Below are positions 34,537 to 43,527 of a DNA stretch of 64,000 nucleotides, one piece after another (within the stretch, counting starts at the first letter, position 1; every line of letters starts with the position of its first letter). Position numbers and translations under genes: made by a program. Below the pieces are notes generated by a model, which did not search any database, was not told the origin of the DNA, and saw only the letters and a list, made by a program, of their open reading frames with translations. The stretch is taken from the NCBI RefSeq assembly GCF_018688335.1, contig NZ_CP061316.1:1550001-1614000 (forward strand), in the 5' to 3' direction. Origin of the DNA: Polynucleobacter sp. AP-Jannik-300A-C4 (lineage in GTDB: Bacteria; Pseudomonadota; Gammaproteobacteria; Burkholderiales; Burkholderiaceae).

Positions 34537-35181
34537 TTACCTATCGCCTGGAATCAAAGAGCGCACAGGGAAAACGTATGGGGTATGTATATCAGCCAAC
34601 CAAATGATCATTTTGTATACGCCGAAATAATTCAGAATTACGCCCAAGATAATTCCAATAACCCAATCAGATCGACTAGCTAGATTTTCTGAAATCACTA
34701 AATCAAAGAAAAAATAAACAATGGGTGCAAATAGCAACCAAGAGGTAATCAGCCCAGGGTTATATAAGGTCTTGCCTTTAATATTAAAAACAATTGTGTG
34801 AGCAAATATATTCCCAACTGAAACTAATATAGTGGCGATAGCTAACCAAAGCGCCTGCTTCCAAAATAGGACTGCCAATAAATATCCCCCCCAGCCCAGA
34901 ACGACATTAACCAGCATTCCGCTATTTGCATTTAAGGGGTAACGATCCGGAGTCTCACTCTTGAACATAGCTCGATTGACCATTCCAGGGAAGTAACCAG
35001 GGAATCGCCACTCCTCAACTTGATGAAGAAAGAGTGCCCCAAGACTAAGCAATAAAAGAAAAGTCATGCTATCAAATTTATATGCTTGAAGCACGAAAAA
35101 TAAAAAAACTGCAAAAAAAAGTGCGAGATCGAACCAATGGTAGCGAAAAGAATTTATAACCGGATAGTCCATCATTTTCAC
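34537..35181 (-). CDS. HXXEE-domain membrane protein
   Basis: 214 aa, about six helices. The defining HQVEEWRFPGYFPG motif is near residue 53 at the end of a helix, as in the HXXEE family, whose role is unknown but whose His and Glu residues suggest an enzyme acting on lipid or a metal site. It lies fourth from the end in the GH5 operon. A second ATG at residue 3-4 (MDYPV) is a possible start. Confidence 0.75.
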   Translation of the reverse strand: MKMMDYPVINSFRYHWFDLALFFAVFLFFVLQAYKFDSMTFLLLLSLGALFLHQVEEWRFPGYFPGMVNRAMFKSETPDRYPLNANSGMLVNVVLGWGGYLLAVLFWKQALWLAIATILVSVGNIFAHTIVFNIKGKTLYNPGLITSWLLFAPIVYFFFDLVISENLASRSDWVIGIILGVILNYFGVYKMIIWLADIHTPYVFPVRSLIPGDR

Positions 35182-35262
35182 ATCAAATAGTCCAACTTAA
35201 AAATAACTAAAAAGTTTTCTCCAAATATATGAGAGAGTGAATTCCACCCTTCTCACTAAATC

Positions 35263-35577
35263 TCACCTTATGCTAGAAGGTAAAAATTTAGGCGGGTTTC
35301 CAGCTGCAGCATTTGCATTCACCCTTGCTTGCCACTTAAATACCGCTGGGCAATCAAGCGTTTGATAATAATTCTGAGTAATCTCAACGCACATCGGTTT
35401 TCCATGATTGACCCACCCTGGCTGACAGTCCATATAATTATTAAATGCTGCCTGGCATGCATGATAGTTTGGAACGCTTGGCGGCGGTAGCCATGGATTT
35501 TCGTTTTGCTGAACAAACTGAGACTGTGATGCACTGCTAAAGCTCAGAACTGCAATTAATGTGATGATTTTTTTCAT
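35263..35577 (-). CDS. Exported small Cys-containing protein
   Basis: 104 aa with a signal peptide (KKIITLIAVLSFSSASQS) and a mature part with four cysteines: YHACQAAFNNYMDCQPGW, then MCVEITQNYY and LDCPAVF. The C-x9-C type spacing suggests a helical hairpin with two disulfides. No family recognised. It is 61 bp behind the GH5 gene and 81 bp before the HXXEE gene. Confidence 0.65.
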   Translation of the reverse strand: MKKIITLIAVLSFSSASQSQFVQQNENPWLPPPSVPNYHACQAAFNNYMDCQPGWVNHGKPMCVEITQNYYQTLDCPAVFKWQARVNANAAAGNPPKFLPSSIR

Positions 35578-35638
35578 AGCTTTCTCTCCAATGGTAGATG
35601 ACTTGATGGGCCGAAATTAAGCCTTCCAAATTAACCAG

Positions 35639-37141
35639 CTATAAGCCTTGTACTTCAACACTGACAGTCTTGGCATCTCTTAGATTTAGCATTATCAATT
35701 TTGGGCTATTTGGAGGAGACGAGACTCTCGCGCCTTCCACAAAAACCTCATAGCCACGACTAAATCTTTCTACGGGCAAAGCGATCTCGGTTTGCAATTC
35801 ATTATCTAGTGATACACCCACTGGATTGGTTGCTTGATAAGTTAATTTAAATAATTTACGTACGGGATCAAAAGACCAGTCGATAGGCGTACCAGCAATA
35901 GCTTGTGGATACGGCCATGTCAGAGCATTTACCCGATCAACCATCAGATTTGGCATCATTCGCGGTTTTTTTAAATCCCAAATCAATCCTTGTTTATAAG
36001 CATCTGGTAAAAAAGTAGTTGGGGCAGGATTTGAATAGGCCCAGTAAATAGCAGACATTTTTGCTTTATCTAAATTTGAGGATCCGGCAACAATCTCAAT
36101 GGCTACAGCCTCTTCTGATAGAGGCTTCGTGCCAGTAAATGCGCCCCATTCAGTTGCAAACATCGCTAATGATGGATTCTTTGCAGAGTAATCCAAGGCA
36201 TTTATCAGTACATGCTTCATAGTTAAATAAGGATGAAAAGAAAATCCAATATTTGACTGAGATGGTGGCGTAATCTGAGTTGCTGTGCCAAAGTCAAAAA
36301 ATACGCTTGGCTCAAAATAAATTAATTTCTTTGAATCGACGCTTCTAATGCCGCTACTGACTTTTTGAATAAATTTAGCGTAGCTGTTTTTATCAAAAGA
36401 GGTGCACTCTTCACCTAATTCCCCAGCTTTACACAGAGTTCCAGGGTATGGTTCATTCATAATTTCATAACCGATGATTCCAGGAACACCTTGAAGTCTT
36501 TTTGTCACATAGGCCCACATAGATGTATAGCGATCCTGCAATCCAATTAAGCCGGTTGAGGTGCTACTTTTGTTTGACCAGAAACTATCCCAGACATTTG
36601 AAACGCTGGGGTCAGTTAATTCACCTTTCGGGAAAGGTAATTTATTAGGATTGCACCCATTTGGAAACTGCTTACCGTCTATAACCGTTGCCCATACGGG
36701 AGCACCCACACCATTGCACGCTTTACCATATTGATCTTGATGCATATCTAGCAAAGTATTAATTCCTTGGGCATGAAGCATTGCGATAGTTTTGGCCATA
36801 TCAGCCAAATATGCATCATCGTATTTTCCAGGATAAGGCTCTATCGCTTCCCAGATTAATCCCACCCTCACAACATTCATGCCTGCTGCTTGGATTAACT
36901 TGGCATCTTCTTCGCGAAATCCAGCGCTTGATAATGTGTATGGAGAATTTTTGTTAATCATATTGACGCCACGCAAGATAACAACCCTACCATTCGCATC
37001 CACCATCCATCGACCTGCAGCGCTCAAATTTGAATCGACAACCAGGCTAGATGAATTAGATTTTGGAGTTTGCGCCATTGCCACGCAGCAAAAAATCTGA
37101 CCCAATAAAATCAATAACAGAATTCTGAATTTATTAACCAT
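35639..37141 (-). CDS. GH5 glycoside hydrolase, endoglycoceramidase-like
   Basis: Secreted 500-aa enzyme with a signal peptide (ILLLILLGQIFCCVAMAQ). The (beta/alpha)8 domain is typical of GH5: RGVNMINKNSPY, NVVRVGLIWEAIEP, and LDMHQDQYGKACNG, which is characteristic of endoglycoceramidases. The acid/base is Glu230 in YEIMNEPYPG and the nucleophile Glu331 in FATEWGAF. A C-terminal beta domain (~405-500) follows. Relatives cleave glycolipid headgroups; the true substrate here is unknown. It heads a minus-strand operon and diverges from a tetR gene. Confidence 0.88.
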   Translation of the reverse strand: MVNKFRILLLILLGQIFCCVAMAQTPKSNSSSLVVDSNLSAAGRWMVDANGRVVILRGVNMINKNSPYTLSSAGFREEDAKLIQAAGMNVVRVGLIWEAIEPYPGKYDDAYLADMAKTIAMLHAQGINTLLDMHQDQYGKACNGVGAPVWATVIDGKQFPNGCNPNKLPFPKGELTDPSVSNVWDSFWSNKSSTSTGLIGLQDRYTSMWAYVTKRLQGVPGIIGYEIMNEPYPGTLCKAGELGEECTSFDKNSYAKFIQKVSSGIRSVDSKKLIYFEPSVFFDFGTATQITPPSQSNIGFSFHPYLTMKHVLINALDYSAKNPSLAMFATEWGAFTGTKPLSEEAVAIEIVAGSSNLDKAKMSAIYWAYSNPAPTTFLPDAYKQGLIWDLKKPRMMPNLMVDRVNALTWPYPQAIAGTPIDWSFDPVRKLFKLTYQATNPVGVSLDNELQTEIALPVERFSRGYEVFVEGARVSSPPNSPKLIMLNLRDAKTVSVEVQGL

Positions 37142-37206
37142 GACAAGCCTTTGTTAAATAAAAGATTTATAAATCTTTTAAACACTTACTTTTTGCTGAA
37201 GAAATG

Positions 37207-37289
37207 AACCGACCGACTTGCTTTGTTTTTAAGAATGAACGACATTACGTTATCTGTATAGCTAATAATTATTAACAAGCGGTCGGTTT
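37207..37289. promoter_or_regulatory. Inverted operator boxes between GH5 operon and tetR
   Basis: AACCGACCGACTTG at 37207-37220 and its inverted near-copy CAAGCGGTCGGTTT at 37276-37289 flank the divergent promoter region. The right box lies 18 bp upstream of the tetR ATG and the left box 66 bp upstream of the GH5 ATG. ACCGACCG boxes are common TetR-family operators. Confidence 0.65.
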
Positions 37290-37306
37290 ATAAGGGCTCT
37301 ATTGCC

Positions 37307-38005
37307 ATGAATATTAAGTCTGCACCCAGAAAAAGTACCGCGAAGTCAAACTCACCCGTTATCAAGACCGGTCAGAAAAGCGGTCCTAAAAAGCGTTTAC
37401 TCAAGTACGCAGAAGGAAGCGCGATCAAAGGCAGGGAATCCATACTGATGGCAGCAAGAAGTTGTTTTTCAAGACAAGGCTTTGCTGGTACTTCCATAGC
37501 TGATATTCAGAAAGAATCGGGGTTTTCCAGAGGAAATCTGTATCACCACTTCAAAACTAAAGAAGAGATTGTTCAAACCATCATTACCCAAAATTTAGGT
37601 CGCTATAGCGAGCGCATTGAGACCATTCTTAAAGAATCTAATGAGCGTGATTTAAGCCTGTCGGATGTTATTCAAGAACTGGCTAGCTTTGCTGAAGAAA
37701 TAACTAAAGGGCCAGGTAAAGGGATGGCTTTTCATGCATGGTCATTAGCAATGGTAGATGCCGACGTACGAAAAACAATGCTTGTGTACTTTGAAAGAAT
37801 TCGTAATGCATTAGAGCAAAAGATTCTTATCCTGCAGAAAAAGGGGCAAATCACCAAAACCCAAAATGTACAAAACTTATCTGTGACACTCTTTGGATTA
37901 TTGATACCGGGGTTTACTTTGCAAAGTGTATTCATGGATGAAAAATCTTTGAGTGCCTCCGAATATAGCGAATCACTGAATTTGCTATTTAAGGCCAGCT
38001 CTTAA
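37307..38005 (+). CDS. TetR/AcrR-family repressor
   Basis: 232 aa. A Lys/Ser-rich N-terminal tail of ~38 residues precedes a classic TetR helix-turn-helix: ILMAARSCFSRQGFAGTSIA then DIQKESGFSRGNLYHHFKTK. The C-terminal ligand domain is unclassified. It diverges from the GH5 operon with shared boxes, so it probably represses both itself and that operon until an inducer, perhaps a lipid-like product, appears. Confidence 0.87.
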   Translation: MNIKSAPRKSTAKSNSPVIKTGQKSGPKKRLLKYAEGSAIKGRESILMAARSCFSRQGFAGTSIADIQKESGFSRGNLYHHFKTKEEIVQTIITQNLGRYSERIETILKESNERDLSLSDVIQELASFAEEITKGPGKGMAFHAWSLAMVDADVRKTMLVYFERIRNALEQKILILQKKGQITKTQNVQNLSVTLFGLLIPGFTLQSVFMDEKSLSASEYSESLNLLFKASS

Positions 38006-38021
38006 GATATTGACGGGCCGT

Positions 38022-38065
38022 TATTGGCCGAAAGCAGCCCCTCAAGTGTTACTTAAAGTAACGCT
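38022..38065. repeat. Dispersed repeat module, copy 3
   Basis: TTATTGGCCGAAAGCAGCCC then GTTACTTAAAGTAAC at 38048-38062 followed by GCTCAAA. Same order as at 16463 and 20230, and again next to the tRNA(CAU) 3' end, after a terminator. Confidence 0.75.
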
Positions 38066-38066
38066 C

Positions 38067-38096
38067 AAAAAAAAATACCAACCCGAAGGTTGGTAT
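38067..38096 (-). terminator. Terminator of the rpoD-tRNA transcript
   Basis: On the minus strand ATACCAACC, loop TTCG, GGTTGGTAT is a perfect 9-bp stem followed by a run of nine or more T. It lies 9 bp behind the tRNA. Confidence 0.88.
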
Positions 38097-38105
38097 TTTC
38101 ATTTC

Positions 38106-38182
38106 TGGTGGGCCCACCAGGACTTGAACCTGGGACCAAAGGATTATGAGTCCTCTGCTCTAACCAACTGAGCTATGGGCCC
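38106..38182 (-). tRNA. tRNA(CAU), intact, probably tRNA-Ile2
   Basis: Complete 77-nt cloverleaf with encoded CCA and anticodon CAU. Its sequence equals the spliced exons of the intron-bearing gene at 16550-16842. It begins 13 bp behind the rpoD stop with no terminator between, so it may be cut from the rpoD mRNA. C4-G69 and C5-G68 favour tRNA-Ile2 (lysidine-modified, reads AUA); elongator Met is the alternative. Confidence 0.93.
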
Positions 38183-38195
38183 GTTAGTCTTTGGA

Positions 38196-40739
38196 TCAAT
38201 CTTCTTCGAGGAAGGTCTTGAGTTTGTCGCTACGGCTTGGATGACGCATTTTTCTCAAGGCCTTGGCTTCAATCTGACGAATACGCTCACGCGTCACGTC
38301 AAACTGTTTACCAACCTCTTCAAGAGTATGGTCTGTGCTCATCTCAACACCAAAGCGCATACGCAATACTTTTGCTTCACGTGGTGTTAATGAATCCAAT
38401 ACATCCTTAACCACATCACGCATAGAGTCGTGCAGTGCCGCTTCAGCCGGAGCTAATGTATTGCCATCCTCAATAAAGTCACCCAAATGAGAATCTTCAT
38501 CGTCACCAATTGGTGTTTCCATGGAGATTGGCTCTTTAGCAATCTTCATAATCTTGCGAATCTTGTCCTCAGGAATTTCCATCTTGAGTGCCATGGTCGC
38601 CGCATCTGGCTCATGGCCAGTTTCTTGCAAGATCTGACGGCTAATACGGTTCATCTTATTGATTGTCTCAATCATATGAACTGGGATACGGATCGTACGA
38701 GCTTGGTCAGCGATCGAACGAGTAATCGCCTGACGGATCCACCAAGTTGCATAAGTAGAGAACTTATAACCACGACGGTATTCAAACTTATCTACCGCCT
38801 TCATCAAACCGATATTGCCTTCCTGAATCAAATCCAAGAACTGCAAACCACGGTTGGTGTATTTCTTAGCAATCGAGATAACCAATCGTAAGTTGGCTAC
38901 AGTCATTTCACGCTTCGCTTCACGTGCACGCTTTTCGCCGGCGATCATTTGCTTGTTCACTTCTTTTAATTCTGGAAGTGGCAATACAACGCGAGTTTGA
39001 ATATCAATTAACTTCTGTTGAAGCTCTTGAATCGCTGGAACGTTTCGTTGCAGCAATGCTGTGTATGGCTTGTTTTCTTTGAGTAGCTTATTAACCCACT
39101 CTAAGTTCATTGACATCTTCGGGAAGTCTTTTAATACATCACCACGATTGACGCCAACTTTATCTACCAACAAACTCACAATGCCGCGTTCGAGTTTCCA
39201 AACTTGGTCTACCTGTGAACGCATGGTGTCGCATAACTTCTCAACACTCTTGGCAGTTAAACGGAAACCAAGCAACTCACCACGAATAGCTTCTTGTGCC
39301 TTGATATAGGCTGGGCAGTTGTAACCCTCTTTATCAAAAGCACGGCGCATTTTGTCAGCTTGAGTGCGAACAATTGCAAACTTCTCTAATGAGATTTGCT
39401 TCAATTCTTCTAACTGCTTAGCGTTAGCTGTAGCCGCACCGCCACCACCGCCACCACCTTCATCATCGCCACCATCCTCATCACCTTCTTCGGCATCTGG
39501 GTCAACTTCTGGCTCTTCTGGTCCAAGCTTGATATCTTCAGCATTAGGATCAACCAATCCATCAACGAACTGATCAATCTCCATCTCACCACTAGCAATC
39601 TTGTCTACGTTTACCAAGATCTCGCCGATTGTGACTGGGCAAGCAGCCAAAGCCATCACCATGTCTTTAAGACCGGCCTCAATCTTTTTCGCGATGACGA
39701 TCTCGCCTTCACGGGTCAAGAGGTCAACGGTACCCATTTCGCGCATATACATGCGCACTGGATCGGTTGTACGCCCGAACTCTGAATCAACAGTAGCTAA
39801 AGCGGCTTCCGCCTCTTCCTCTGCTTCTTCCTCAGAAGTGGTTGCTGAAGCGTTCTCATTTAAGAGCAGTGTCTCAGCATCTGGAGCCTGCTCATAAACA
39901 GTAATGTTGATATCGTTTAATAAGCTGATCAGAGTTTCCAATGCATCTGCATCGGACAATTCATCTGACATTACGTCATTCATTTCGCCATGAGTTAAAT
40001 AACCCTTGGACTTACCCATCTTGATCAATGTCTTCAGGCGGGTACGACGAAGTTCTTGTTGCTCTTCAGAGCCCAACTGTTGTGCTGCAAATTCTTTTAA
40101 GAGAGCCTTCTCTTTTGCTTTGCGCTCACGCGCCTTTTGGCGATCGGTCAGTACTGGCTCAGCACCTTCGGCAGGGGCATCCGCTTTTGGCTTGCGCCCT
40201 TTTTTAACTTCCTCAGTTACTACTACCTCAACTTCAATGTCCTTGGCTTTTTTACCCTTAGCTTCTTTAACTTCTTTTGCTGGCTTCACTGCCTTTACCG
40301 CCTCAACTTTAGGGGCAGCAGCTTTACCTTTTTTTGGCGCCTCGACTTTTGCTGGAGCTTTTACAGGTGTCCTAGCAACAGGTTTTGCTGGCACCTTGCT
40401 TGGCTTAGCTGCGGCTTTTGCAGGAGCCTTTACTGGTTTCGCAGGTGCTTTGGCTACTGGCTTAACTGGAGCCTTTGCTTTCGGTGCTGGCTTGACAGCC
40501 TTAGCGGGAGCTTTCACGGGTTTAGCAGGTGCTTTTGCTACCGGCTTAGCTGGAGCCTTCGCTTTCGGTGCTGGTTTTGCTGGTGCTTTAACTGGCTTAG
40601 CTACCGCTTTGATTGGCTTTGCAGGTGCCTTTGCTTTGGCAACTGGTTTAGCCGGAGCCTTAGCTTTTGCTGCTGGCTTAGCTGCTACCTTCGCTGGCTT
40701 GGCGGCTGGTTTAGCTGGTTTTTTCTTAATGTTTGGCAT
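38196..40739 (-). CDS. rpoD: Primary sigma factor RpoD (sigma-70) with long basic N-terminus
   Basis: Housekeeping sigma factor, 847 aa. Regions 2-4 are complete: [32 protein letters not shown], and [20 protein letters not shown] near the end. Region 1.1 starts near residue 225 ([20 protein letters not shown]). Ahead of it lie ~170 residues built from KPAKAPAKP-like repeats rich in Lys, Ala and Pro. An acidic Gly-rich linker ([17 protein letters not shown]) is near 430. It is last protein gene of the rpsU-yqeY-dnaG-rpoD cluster. Confidence 0.96.
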   Translation of the reverse strand: MPNIKKKPAKPAAKPAKVAAKPAAKAKAPAKPVAKAKAPAKPIKAVAKPVKAPAKPAPKAKAPAKPVAKAPAKPVKAPAKAVKPAPKAKAPVKPVAKAPAKPVKAPAKAAAKPSKVPAKPVARTPVKAPAKVEAPKKGKAAAPKVEAVKAVKPAKEVKEAKGKKAKDIEVEVVVTEEVKKGRKPKADAPAEGAEPVLTDRQKARERKAKEKALLKEFAAQQLGSEEQQELRRTRLKTLIKMGKSKGYLTHGEMNDVMSDELSDADALETLISLLNDINITVYEQAPDAETLLLNENASATTSEEEAEEEAEAALATVDSEFGRTTDPVRMYMREMGTVDLLTREGEIVIAKKIEAGLKDMVMALAACPVTIGEILVNVDKIASGEMEIDQFVDGLVDPNAEDIKLGPEEPEVDPDAEEGDEDGGDDEGGGGGGGAATANAKQLEELKQISLEKFAIVRTQADKMRRAFDKEGYNCPAYIKAQEAIRGELLGFRLTAKSVEKLCDTMRSQVDQVWKLERGIVSLLVDKVGVNRGDVLKDFPKMSMNLEWVNKLLKENKPYTALLQRNVPAIQELQQKLIDIQTRVVLPLPELKEVNKQMIAGEKRAREAKREMTVANLRLVISIAKKYTNRGLQFLDLIQEGNIGLMKAVDKFEYRRGYKFSTYATWWIRQAITRSIADQARTIRIPVHMIETINKMNRISRQILQETGHEPDAATMALKMEIPEDKIRKIMKIAKEPISMETPIGDDEDSHLGDFIEDGNTLAPAEAALHDSMRDVVKDVLDSLTPREAKVLRMRFGVEMSTDHTLEEVGKQFDVTRERIRQIEAKALRKMRHPSRSDKLKTFLEED

Positions 40740-40874
40740 TTATTAGCACTTACTCACGTTACTGATGATTGATCTCGACTGCTTAAAAACAGTCTCGCTG
40801 TCCACTTGCCCCAAATTTCTTCAAAATAAAGCGCAAGTGGCTGAATTAAATCGGTTTTTTTCTGGGAATAGAGG

Positions 40875-40880
40875 ATTATA
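40875..40880 (-). promoter_or_regulatory. Likely -10 element of an rpoD promoter
   Basis: TATAAT on the minus strand, about 136 bp upstream of the rpoD ATG, in the dnaG-rpoD gap. No convincing -35 at 17 bp, so I rate it moderate. Confidence 0.45.
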
Positions 40881-40897
40881 GTCGATTGTGACTTTTT

Positions 40898-40931
40898 TAC
40901 CCCCAATAAGAGTAAAAATTGGGGGGTAATT
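40898..40931. other. Stem-loop between dnaG and rpoD
   Basis: TTACCCCCAAT and ATTGGGGGGTAA form a stem with one bulged G around a ~10-nt loop, ~32 bp behind dnaG on the minus strand. No T-run follows on that strand, so it fits an RNA processing or attenuating hairpin as known between dnaG and rpoD in other bacteria. Confidence 0.55.
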
Positions 40932-40962
40932 TCGGGTTTTCTGAGCTTAAATCAGAAAATTC

Positions 40963-42912
40963 TTAGGAGAACTTCAATCTTTCGCCCAACTCGCGATATC
41001 GAGCCCGATCTTGCTCAGTAGCAGTGCTGCCAGCAATCTTTTGAGCGATTTCCGTCATTTCTGATTTGAGGTGGGTGAGCTCAAGCTTTTTGAACGCTCC
41101 TTCGAGATCCGCAACCGCTCCTTCAAGATCCAAATCTGAGCCCATTACCCGCTTTCTCAATACCTCGTAGAGCGGGGCTAACTCACTTCGGGATAATTGC
41201 TCCTGAAATAAAGCGAATGCGCCAGCACCTACTACGGGTGGCTTGCCATTCTCGCCAGGAATCAACTCAATCTGGTCGCATTGAGCCAATAAATCCTTCA
41301 TAAGCTCCAATGCTTTTGCTGAACGCAATTCTGAGGCCTGCAAAGCAAGGGCCCTCTTGTTGGCATCTAAGGCTTTTCCCAAATGTGGGAACTGAATCAA
41401 GACCCGCAACATCTGCTCAGCTAAATCGGTTGGTGCTTGTGGTGGCGCAATATTTTGTATTGCAACTCGCTTAGCAGAACCCTTGGATGCTTGCCATGGA
41501 GCGCCTTGAGTTCTGTTGCCAGAATTGCCTTGGTTGAAATTGGGCGCGCGCTGATTGGTGCTGGGGTAAGAACCTTGCTGCACTGGTACAGGCGCCACCG
41601 TCAATCCACAGAAAGACTCCAACTCAGCGGCTGTTGAATTTGTTCGAATGGCTAACTCGCGCAAAATTTGTGTACGTAGCGCAATTGGAGGCATCGATAG
41701 CAACAAAGGCTTTGCAGCATGGTGGGTTTGCGCCCTACCCTCTGGTGTTGTCAACTCATGGTCTTGACTTGCAATTTTGAAGAAGAAGCTCGAAATCGAC
41801 ATGGCTTCTTTAATGATCTTCTCAAAGGCAGGTGCGCCATAGGCGCGGACATAACTGTCAGGATCATGCTCCGTTGGTAAAAATAAGAAACGAATCTCTT
41901 TGTCATCAGACATCAATGGCAGACATGCTTCCAATGCGCGCTGTGCAGCACGCTGACCAGCAGAGTCGCCATCAAATGAAAACACCACTTTATCTGTTTG
42001 ACGTAACAACATGCGCACGTGATTGGCAGTACAGGCCGTGCCTAATGTCGCCACTGCATTAGGGAAGCCCAACTGCGCCAGCGCCACGACATCCATGTAG
42101 CCCTCGCATACAAGAACATATTCTTGAGAGCGGATGGCTTGCCTTGCTTCAAATAATCCATAGAGCGTATTACCTTTAGAGAACAAAGGCGTCTCTGGAG
42201 AATTTAAATACTTCGGTTCGCCTTGATCCAAGATTCGCCCACCAAAGCCAATGGTCTGACCTTTGGGATTGCGAATCGGGAACATGATGCGATCACGGAA
42301 GCGATCATAGCGTTTAGCTGTTTGCTTATTTTCCGTCTGCTCACTCTGAATAAGCAAGCCACCCTCAAGTAAAGTCTTTGCCACTTCATCATTTGCATAG
42401 GTACCAAAGACTGCCTCAAGCCCTTGCCAACCATCTGGCGCATAACCCAAGGCATAACGTTTAGCGATTTCACCAGTAAGGCCGCGCCCCTTAAGGTACT
42501 CCACTGCACGTGGCGCCACTTTGAGTTGCTGGCGATACCAATCAGCAGCTGCACTCATGACTTCACTTAATGCCATGGTCTGCTGTTGGCGTGCAACATC
42601 ATTCGCTGTGCGCTCTTCACGCGGGACATCCAATCCTGCAGAACGCGCTAAGTCTTCAATGGCATCTACATAGCCAAGACCGGAATACTCCATGAGAAAA
42701 CTAATGGCAGAGCCATGAGCTCCACAACCAAAGCAGTGATAGAACTGCTTGGTAGGCGATACTGAAAAAGAAGGAGATTTCTCAGAATGAAAGGGGCACA
42801 AACCTTGATAGTTTGCGCCCGCTTTTTTTAACTTCACGTGCTGCCCAACCACATCCACGATGTCGACCCGATTCAATAAATCGGCAATGAAGGATTGGGG
42901 TATCAGAGCCAT
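40963..42912 (-). CDS. dnaG: DNA primase
   Basis: Replicative primase, 649 aa. The N-terminal CHC2 zinc finger is seen in CPFHSEKSPSFSVSPTKQ followed by FYHCFGCGAHG; the TOPRIM domain carries VLVCEGYMDVVAL and FSFDGDSAGQRAA; the C-terminal helicase-binding domain follows a Gln/Asn-rich linker near 430-460. Length is normal. It lies between yqeY and rpoD in the macromolecular synthesis cluster. Confidence 0.96.
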   Translation of the reverse strand: MALIPQSFIADLLNRVDIVDVVGQHVKLKKAGANYQGLCPFHSEKSPSFSVSPTKQFYHCFGCGAHGSAISFLMEYSGLGYVDAIEDLARSAGLDVPREERTANDVARQQQTMALSEVMSAAADWYRQQLKVAPRAVEYLKGRGLTGEIAKRYALGYAPDGWQGLEAVFGTYANDEVAKTLLEGGLLIQSEQTENKQTAKRYDRFRDRIMFPIRNPKGQTIGFGGRILDQGEPKYLNSPETPLFSKGNTLYGLFEARQAIRSQEYVLVCEGYMDVVALAQLGFPNAVATLGTACTANHVRMLLRQTDKVVFSFDGDSAGQRAAQRALEACLPLMSDDKEIRFLFLPTEHDPDSYVRAYGAPAFEKIIKEAMSISSFFFKIASQDHELTTPEGRAQTHHAAKPLLLSMPPIALRTQILRELAIRTNSTAAELESFCGLTVAPVPVQQGSYPSTNQRAPNFNQGNSGNRTQGAPWQASKGSAKRVAIQNIAPPQAPTDLAEQMLRVLIQFPHLGKALDANKRALALQASELRSAKALELMKDLLAQCDQIELIPGENGKPPVVGAGAFALFQEQLSRSELAPLYEVLRKRVMGSDLDLEGAVADLEGAFKKLELTHLKSEMTEIAQKIAGSTATEQDRARYRELGERLKFS

Positions 42913-42961
42913 CAGTAGTGGGTGAGGCTTTTAAAGTATTTAGTCTTAACTTATCTTCAAC

Positions 42962-43408
42962 TTACTTAGCCAGCGCAGCTTTAACTAAACCAGAAACTTT
43001 ACCCATATCGGCTTTACCTGCCAATTGGCCTTTGAGAGCGCCAATCACTTTGCCCATATCTTGTGGGCCAGCAGCGCCTGTCGAAGCAACCGCAGCAGCT
43101 ACCGCTGCCTCTACTTCCGCATCAGATAATTGTGCTGGCAAGTAGTCTTGGAGAATAGTCATCTCTGCCGCCTCAATAGCGACTAAATCATCACGATTGG
43201 CTTTTTCAAATTGAGAGATCGAGTCCTTGCGCTGCTTAATCATTTTCTCAACAGTAGCAATCACGCTCGCGTCATCCATCACAATGCGATCATCTACTTC
43301 ACGCTGTTTGATGGCCGCCAATAAAAGACGAATAGTTCCAAGGCGCGCCACTTCTTTTGCACGCATAGCGTTTTTCATATCTTCGGTGATTTGATCTTTC
43401 AGACTCAT
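42962..43408 (-). CDS. GatB/YqeY domain protein
   Basis: 148-aa helical protein (MSLKDQITEDMKNAMRAKE, LGTIRLLLAAIKQREVDDR, DYLPAQLSDAEVEAAVAAAV, GKVIGALKGQLAGKADMGKV). It matches YqeY, related to the tail of the GatB amidotransferase subunit; function is probably tRNA-linked but unproven. It lies between rpsU and dnaG, the standard place in Burkholderiales. Confidence 0.92.
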   Translation of the reverse strand: MSLKDQITEDMKNAMRAKEVARLGTIRLLLAAIKQREVDDRIVMDDASVIATVEKMIKQRKDSISQFEKANRDDLVAIEAAEMTILQDYLPAQLSDAEVEAAVAAAVASTGAAGPQDMGKVIGALKGQLAGKADMGKVSGLVKAALAK

Positions 43409-43461
43409 GGCATTTTTCCCGGTATTGAATATCTAATAAATTGCTGCTGATTCAAAAGCAA

Positions 43462-43493
43462 AAACCCGCTGCGTTTCACCGTCAGCGGGTTTC
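43462..43493 (-). terminator. Terminator behind rpsU
   Basis: On the minus strand AAACCCGCTG, a 12-nt loop and CAGCGGGTTTTTG form a strong hairpin with a T-run, between rpsU and yqeY. It would limit read-through from the abundant rpsU mRNA into dnaG and rpoD. Confidence 0.85.
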
Positions 43494-43527
43494 AAAGCCT
43501 CTCGGTGAGGAGAGCTTTTAAATTCGA

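Noticed and set aside
40006..40746. Long plus-strand open frame (246 codons) opposite rpoD, and another at 40137-40772
   Set aside because: Both are complements of the Lys/Ala/Pro-rich repeat of RpoD; the products are low-complexity Ala/Gly/Phe or Trp/Ser/Cys-rich strings with no family resemblance.
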